A stretch of 64,000 nucleotides of DNA from NCBI RefSeq assembly GCF_947507565.1, contig NC_089190.1, positions 1,922,001-1,986,000 of the forward strand, given 5' to 3'. A model generated the notes under the pieces. That model did not search any database, was not told the origin of the DNA, and saw only the letters and a program-made list of their open reading frames with translations. This DNA comes from Oscarella lobularis (Eukaryota; Porifera; Homoscleromorpha; Homosclerophorida; Oscarellidae). A program made the translations under genes and the position numbers. Positions 60,416 through 64,000 of the stretch are shown here, piece after piece (the first letter of the stretch is position 1; every line of letters begins with the position of its first letter).

Positions 60416-62253
60416 ATGGCGTCGAGATTGAAGTATTTTCAGTTTCCGATCCACTTAGCCAAAGCGTAAGCAGCTCGTTTGAGCCTCGGAGCGCTTTGAG
60501 GGTCCTCAGTCTTCCAGAATGCGAAGAAAACGCGGTATGCGTCGTGGGAATTTTCGGAAAATCGACCGAGACTAACCGAATGGTATTGGAAAAGATATTG
60601 GATCGATCTCTGGTACGCAAAACGATTTCAAACTCAAGCAAATTCAGGAGAACTATCTGACAGGCAAAAGTAGTCGATTTCGATGCAGAAAGAAGCCAAG
60701 AGGAAGTACAGAAGAAAAAAATATCTATATTGACTAGAAATTAAATTTTAGCCGTCGATTGAGTGTTTTTGCGATGTTCGAAGAGGCTCCGTCTATCTGT
60801 TGGTATCAGGGGAGACTTTGAGCTTCAAATCATGGGTGGGTAGAATTAATTAAAATTCAATAATTCATCATCTAACATTTGACGTAGAATGATTTTTTAA
60901 TTCGAGAGAAGAAGTATATGCAGTGCCTGGAATTTTTGTTTCGCATGTGTCACGTCATCCTGGTCAGGAAAAAAGATTTTTCCGCATAATTATTTATATT
61001 TAGTTTAGTTGGTACTTCCCCAGCAATCTCTCGATCTTAGCTACGTTTCGCTTTTTAGTATTCTTGCCAAGAAACTGTAGGTCATTTCTGTGCGTTTGTA
61101 TTCTCCTAATGGGCCGTGGTTGAACTTTTAGAGCAGCAGAGGGTTCAAGCAAGAGCATGGGGCTTGATTTGAGTGCTTGGGATTTGTGGAGGCTGGGAAA
61201 AGGACGATGTTGCGTTCCGCGTCTTTTATTGGTTTTTCAACAGGTGACTTTATGAAGTCCAAGCATAATATTTTTGACTCGGATTGCTCAATTAGACTAT
61301 GCTAATTAGCCACAACGAAGAGCACAAGTCGCACGGATCACGAAAGGAATCTGTATGTATGCATGTTCTCTACTTGCCTAAATTATGAATCGATTTCTAT
61401 AAAATCAGACTAACAGAACCCTGCTCTCCTATTTGGACGAGCAGGCTTATTTGACTTTTTCAAAATGTGAACTTTCAACGGGGTACGAAAAATCGTAATT
61501 TTTTGTTCAACTTAAATTTTATTAAAATAGTTCGCGTCCTCTATTTAAAATGACCAAACGAGACAGTTGCTACATCTTGCCATACGGTGCCATGCAAAGT
61601 GTTCACGATCCCGTCGGTTTTGTCATCAACTGCTTGCACGACAAAGGTACTGCTACCCATAGAATATAGAATATTATTAGTCTATACGTATGAAATTTGG
61701 GCTCTCTAGAAACGGGTGTAGAACAACAATTAAGCACCCTGAAAGAATTTCTAGAGAAACACGTCGACACCATGTGCTTTGCTACTCAGGTAAATGTCAA
61801 TTTTTTTCTTTCATTTATTGATATATAATGCCAGCTTCCCGACTATCGATCGTGGCTCTGTGTTGGAGTCCACGTGTTCGACGCGTTCGATAGAGAAGCG
61901 GCGGAGGCTAAGCCCACTCGTCTTTCTCCACTTGAATCGCTCTCAGAGAAGTAAAGGAAACCCGTAGTAATCCTAGGGATGTGATTTCTGCGCGTAGCGT
62001 TTGTCAGAGAGCCTATTCGTCTGCCTTGAAAGCGTACAGAGAAAATCCTTCGCTTCGGCAGACGGAAAGTGAAAAACAGCTAAAGGTACTACTGTGGGAA
62101 AGAGATTGAACTAAAAATACGAGAGATGGATGTGGTTAGTTATCGCAATGCGTTTCCACATACAGGAGCCATTCAAGTGGTCCTGCCGCGCCGAAATACA
62201 AACAAAAGCTGGTTGAAGAATGCGAGAGGACAGGAAGCGACGAGATTACTTAA
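60416..62253 (+). CDS. SMG8: SMG8-like nonsense-mediated decay factor, lacking the usual C-terminal part
   Basis: About ten short exons. Exon 1 (MASRLKYFQFPIHLAKA) splices from a GTAAGC donor to LPECEENAVCVVGIFGKSTE, the conserved ICVVGIFGK start of SMG8. Later exons read VYLLVSGETLSFKSW, FLIREKKYMQCLEFLFRMCH with VILV, LDLSYVSLFSILAKKL, LWRLGKGRCCVPRLLLVFQQ (matching the CPPRLLFLFQ motif), SCYILPYGAMQSVHDPVGFV, LPDYRSWLCVGVHVFDAF, VCQRAYSSALKAYRENP and STYRSHSSGPAAPKYKQKLV. The last matches SMG8's YSQHARGPAFHKYA. The frame then ends at TAA (62251-62253), only about 60% through the usual SMG8 length. The next gene starts 130 bp later, so the C-terminal third with its Cys-rich motifs is absent. 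SMG8 with SMG9 regulates the SMG1 kinase. Truncation may be real or a pseudogene sign. Confidence 0.8.
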
Positions 62254-62379
62254 TTACTACACCGCAAACGAATATATACTTCACAAAGGCCACTAATTTC
62301 CGCGAGGAAGCGAATACGCGTGCGTTAGGAAGGATGTGACGTCAGTTCAGTGCCAGTCACTCATCTCTCCGCCGACGAA

Positions 62380-64000
62380 ATGCTCACCCCGCGCGGTTAT
62401 TCTCCGGTATCGGACTCGGAAGAAACGCCGTCGTCGTCGGAACGACGCGAAGCGAAAGATCGAACGCGAACGAGCGCCGTATCGCGCGCACGAAACGCAG
62501 TAAATCGTCTCGAGCTCGCCATCGATTACGTCGTTCGCCTGTACGCGCTCCTATGCACGCGCCGTCGCCTCTTCTGGCTTCCCATGACTCTTATCGTCGC
62601 GCTCGCGGCATCGCTGCTCGCCGTCGCACTCGCTCTCTATCCCGTTTACATCGACATGTCATTGGACGCCTTCAACATTCCCAATCACGTGGTCACTCGG
62701 CGCTACGACGCGCTTCAGCTGGCCGCCACCAGTTCGACGGCGCGCGCGAAACGCACGTTGGCCGTTCGCTGCGATTTCGGAAACCGCGGCTGTCCCAAAT
62801 GGAAATTCGACATCGTCTATCTTCCGCGCGGCGGTGGCGACGATCCCGACAACATTTTCACGCGCGAGCGTTTGGACGATATTCACGGTATCGAAAAGAG
62901 CCTTCGAGAGTATCCTCGTTTCGACGATTTTTGTTGGATGGAAAGCGGCGAATGCGTGTCGATAAATTCGCTTCTCACCTATTTTTATCCGTCCTCCGAT
63001 GAAAAAACTGGGCAATTGAAACTAAACGGCAGGGGGGGTCATCTCATTGATGACAATATTCAGCACTTGTTACGCTACGTTTCCAAATATCCCGACGTCT
63101 ATTGGTACGTTGGATCCGGATTCAACGTTGAGGCCAACAGCAAGAATTTGTCCAGTCATTTGCTGCGATCCGAAGTTATTCTAGGAGGTCCTCCCAGACC
63201 GACCGACGCTCAGAAAGAAGAAGCTAGAGATTATATGATCGAGCTGACGAAGCACTTGGAAAAATCATCAACAAAGTAAGATGAGAGAAATACATATGAA
63301 AAAGTCCTAAATGCATATATTTATTAACTATTTTTTCTCTTTGTTTTTCCTTAAGGAATGTTCGTGTTCTCTACGGAGGCGGTTCGATTTATGACTATCA
63401 AGTTAACCAGGCTATTTACGGTGACATGCGTCTTGCCATTGCGTCGCTCATTCTCATCTTCATTCTCGTCTTTGTTCTCTCCTCTTTCTCCCTCTATCTG
63501 ACCGTCTTTGGGCTCTTTGTCGTCATCATCAGCTTTCCTATAACCTATTTCTTCTATCGCGTTGGCTTTCAGATTCAAGCTGTCGGCATTCTCAATGTCG
63601 TCTCGCTCTTTGTCATCATTGGTATTGGCGTCGATGACGTCTTTGTCTTCATCAACACGTTTCGTCAAACCGCCGGGAAATTTTCCAATTCTGACGTCGA
63701 AATGCTTGATCGCATGCACTATACGCTCAAGACCGCCGGGAAAACGACGCTATTTACTTCCGTTACGACGGCAACCGCCTTCTTCGCCAACGTTCCGTCA
63801 GCAGTGAGTTATTAATAATCAATTGTGATACGTAGGGAGTTGCTTTCGTTTTCAGGTTCCCGCTATTCACGATTTTGGCTTGTTTATGGGAATTTTGGTG
63901 TTGGTTTGCTACGTTGTGACGTTCACCATGATGCCCCCGGTTCTCTTTCTGTGGGCTTGGCGAGTGGAGAGATTGGAGAAGGCGTGCATCCGCAAGAAAG
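62380..64000 (+). CDS. Dispatched/Patched-like RND-family protein, 5' part, runs off window
   Basis: The ATG at 62380 gives MLTPRGYSPVSDSEETPSSS, a cytosolic Ser/Arg-rich N-terminus. A first transmembrane helix (LPMTLIVALAASLLAVALAL) and a large extracellular domain with paired cysteines (VRCDFGNRGCPKW, DDFCWMESGECVSINS) follow. Exon 2 (about 63356-63803) carries the sterol-sensing-domain block: SLILIFILVFVLSSFSLYL, VFGLFVVIISFPITYFFY, GILNVVSLFVIIGIGVDDVF (the GxGxDD motif of RND transporters), FVFINTFRQ, KTTLFTSVTTATAFFANVPS. Exon 3 continues VPAIHDFGLFMGILVLVCYV and FLWAWRVERLEK. The sequence fits Dispatched best (NH-V-RRYDAL and AVPAxxDFGLF-type motifs), but Patched-related PTCHD proteins cannot be excluded. 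The GIGVDD acidic pair suggests proton/sodium-driven transport as in Dispatched. Confidence 0.82.

Overview
This is an intron-rich but compact animal (metazoan) genome segment. Nearly all genes are split by short GT-AG introns of about 45-150 bp. Neighbouring genes are separated by as little as 57-400 bp, and a short TTAGGG-type telomeric tract is present. Gene content (NEURL4, ACK-type tyrosine kinases with SAM-kinase-SH3-CRIB architecture, a GABA-B-type receptor, a Dispatched/Patched-like protein, outer-dynein-arm docking protein, O-GlcNAcase, SMG8) is metazoan. The short introns and moderate GC suggest an early-branching animal such as a sponge (perhaps a homoscleromorph). That assignment is inference only.

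Layout: (1) 1-6864, minus strand: a complete six-NHR NEURL4 gene, followed downstream by a second, shortened NEURL4 copy in which the first NHR domain is joined straight to the C-terminal module; this copy runs off the window. (2) 7049-12548, minus: CMP-Neu5Ac hydroxylase (CMAH) and an ABCG half-transporter. (3) 12828-14168, minus: an intronless CRT-like transporter whose intronless paralogue lies at 59007-60323 on the plus strand. (4) 14549-15772, plus: secreted aldose-1-epimerase-like protein. (5) 15830-22164, minus: O-GlcNAcase with a poly-Thr run, then ODAD1/CCDC114-like. (6) 22282-25635, plus: RUN plus Rubicon-homology protein. (7) 25699-32418, minus: two tandem ACK-like genes, one apparently active and one a clear pseudokinase.

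(8) 32690-50557: a secreted WAP-Kunitz-Kazal protein next to a kappa-class GST gene. This pair is disrupted by a roughly 13-kb satellite domain: a 36-bp satellite, a 15/16-bp palindromic satellite, a telomere-like tract, a stranded fragment of glutamate dehydrogenase and a 5.4-kb 9-bp-based array. A 200-N gap sits inside, and the sequence on its two sides overlaps almost perfectly for 3.3 kb, so the second WAP/Kunitz/GST copy is most likely an unmerged haplotype rather than a real duplication. The intact GST kappa gene lies on the right edge of the satellites. (9) 50617-52087: a potassium-channel-like membrane protein with an atypical filter. (10) 52742-64000, plus: GABA-B-type receptor, CCDC50-like protein, an unrecognised basic protein, the second CRT-like transporter, an SMG8-like gene ending early, and the 5' part of a Dispatched-like gene.

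The genes do not form one pathway; this is an ordinary animal gene neighbourhood. The items most worth attention are the condensed NEURL4 copy, the kinase/pseudokinase pair, the channel-like protein with an altered filter, CMAH in what may be a non-deuterostome, and the nested satellite architecture with its assembly problem. No functional claims were tested; all family calls are by eye from translated motifs.
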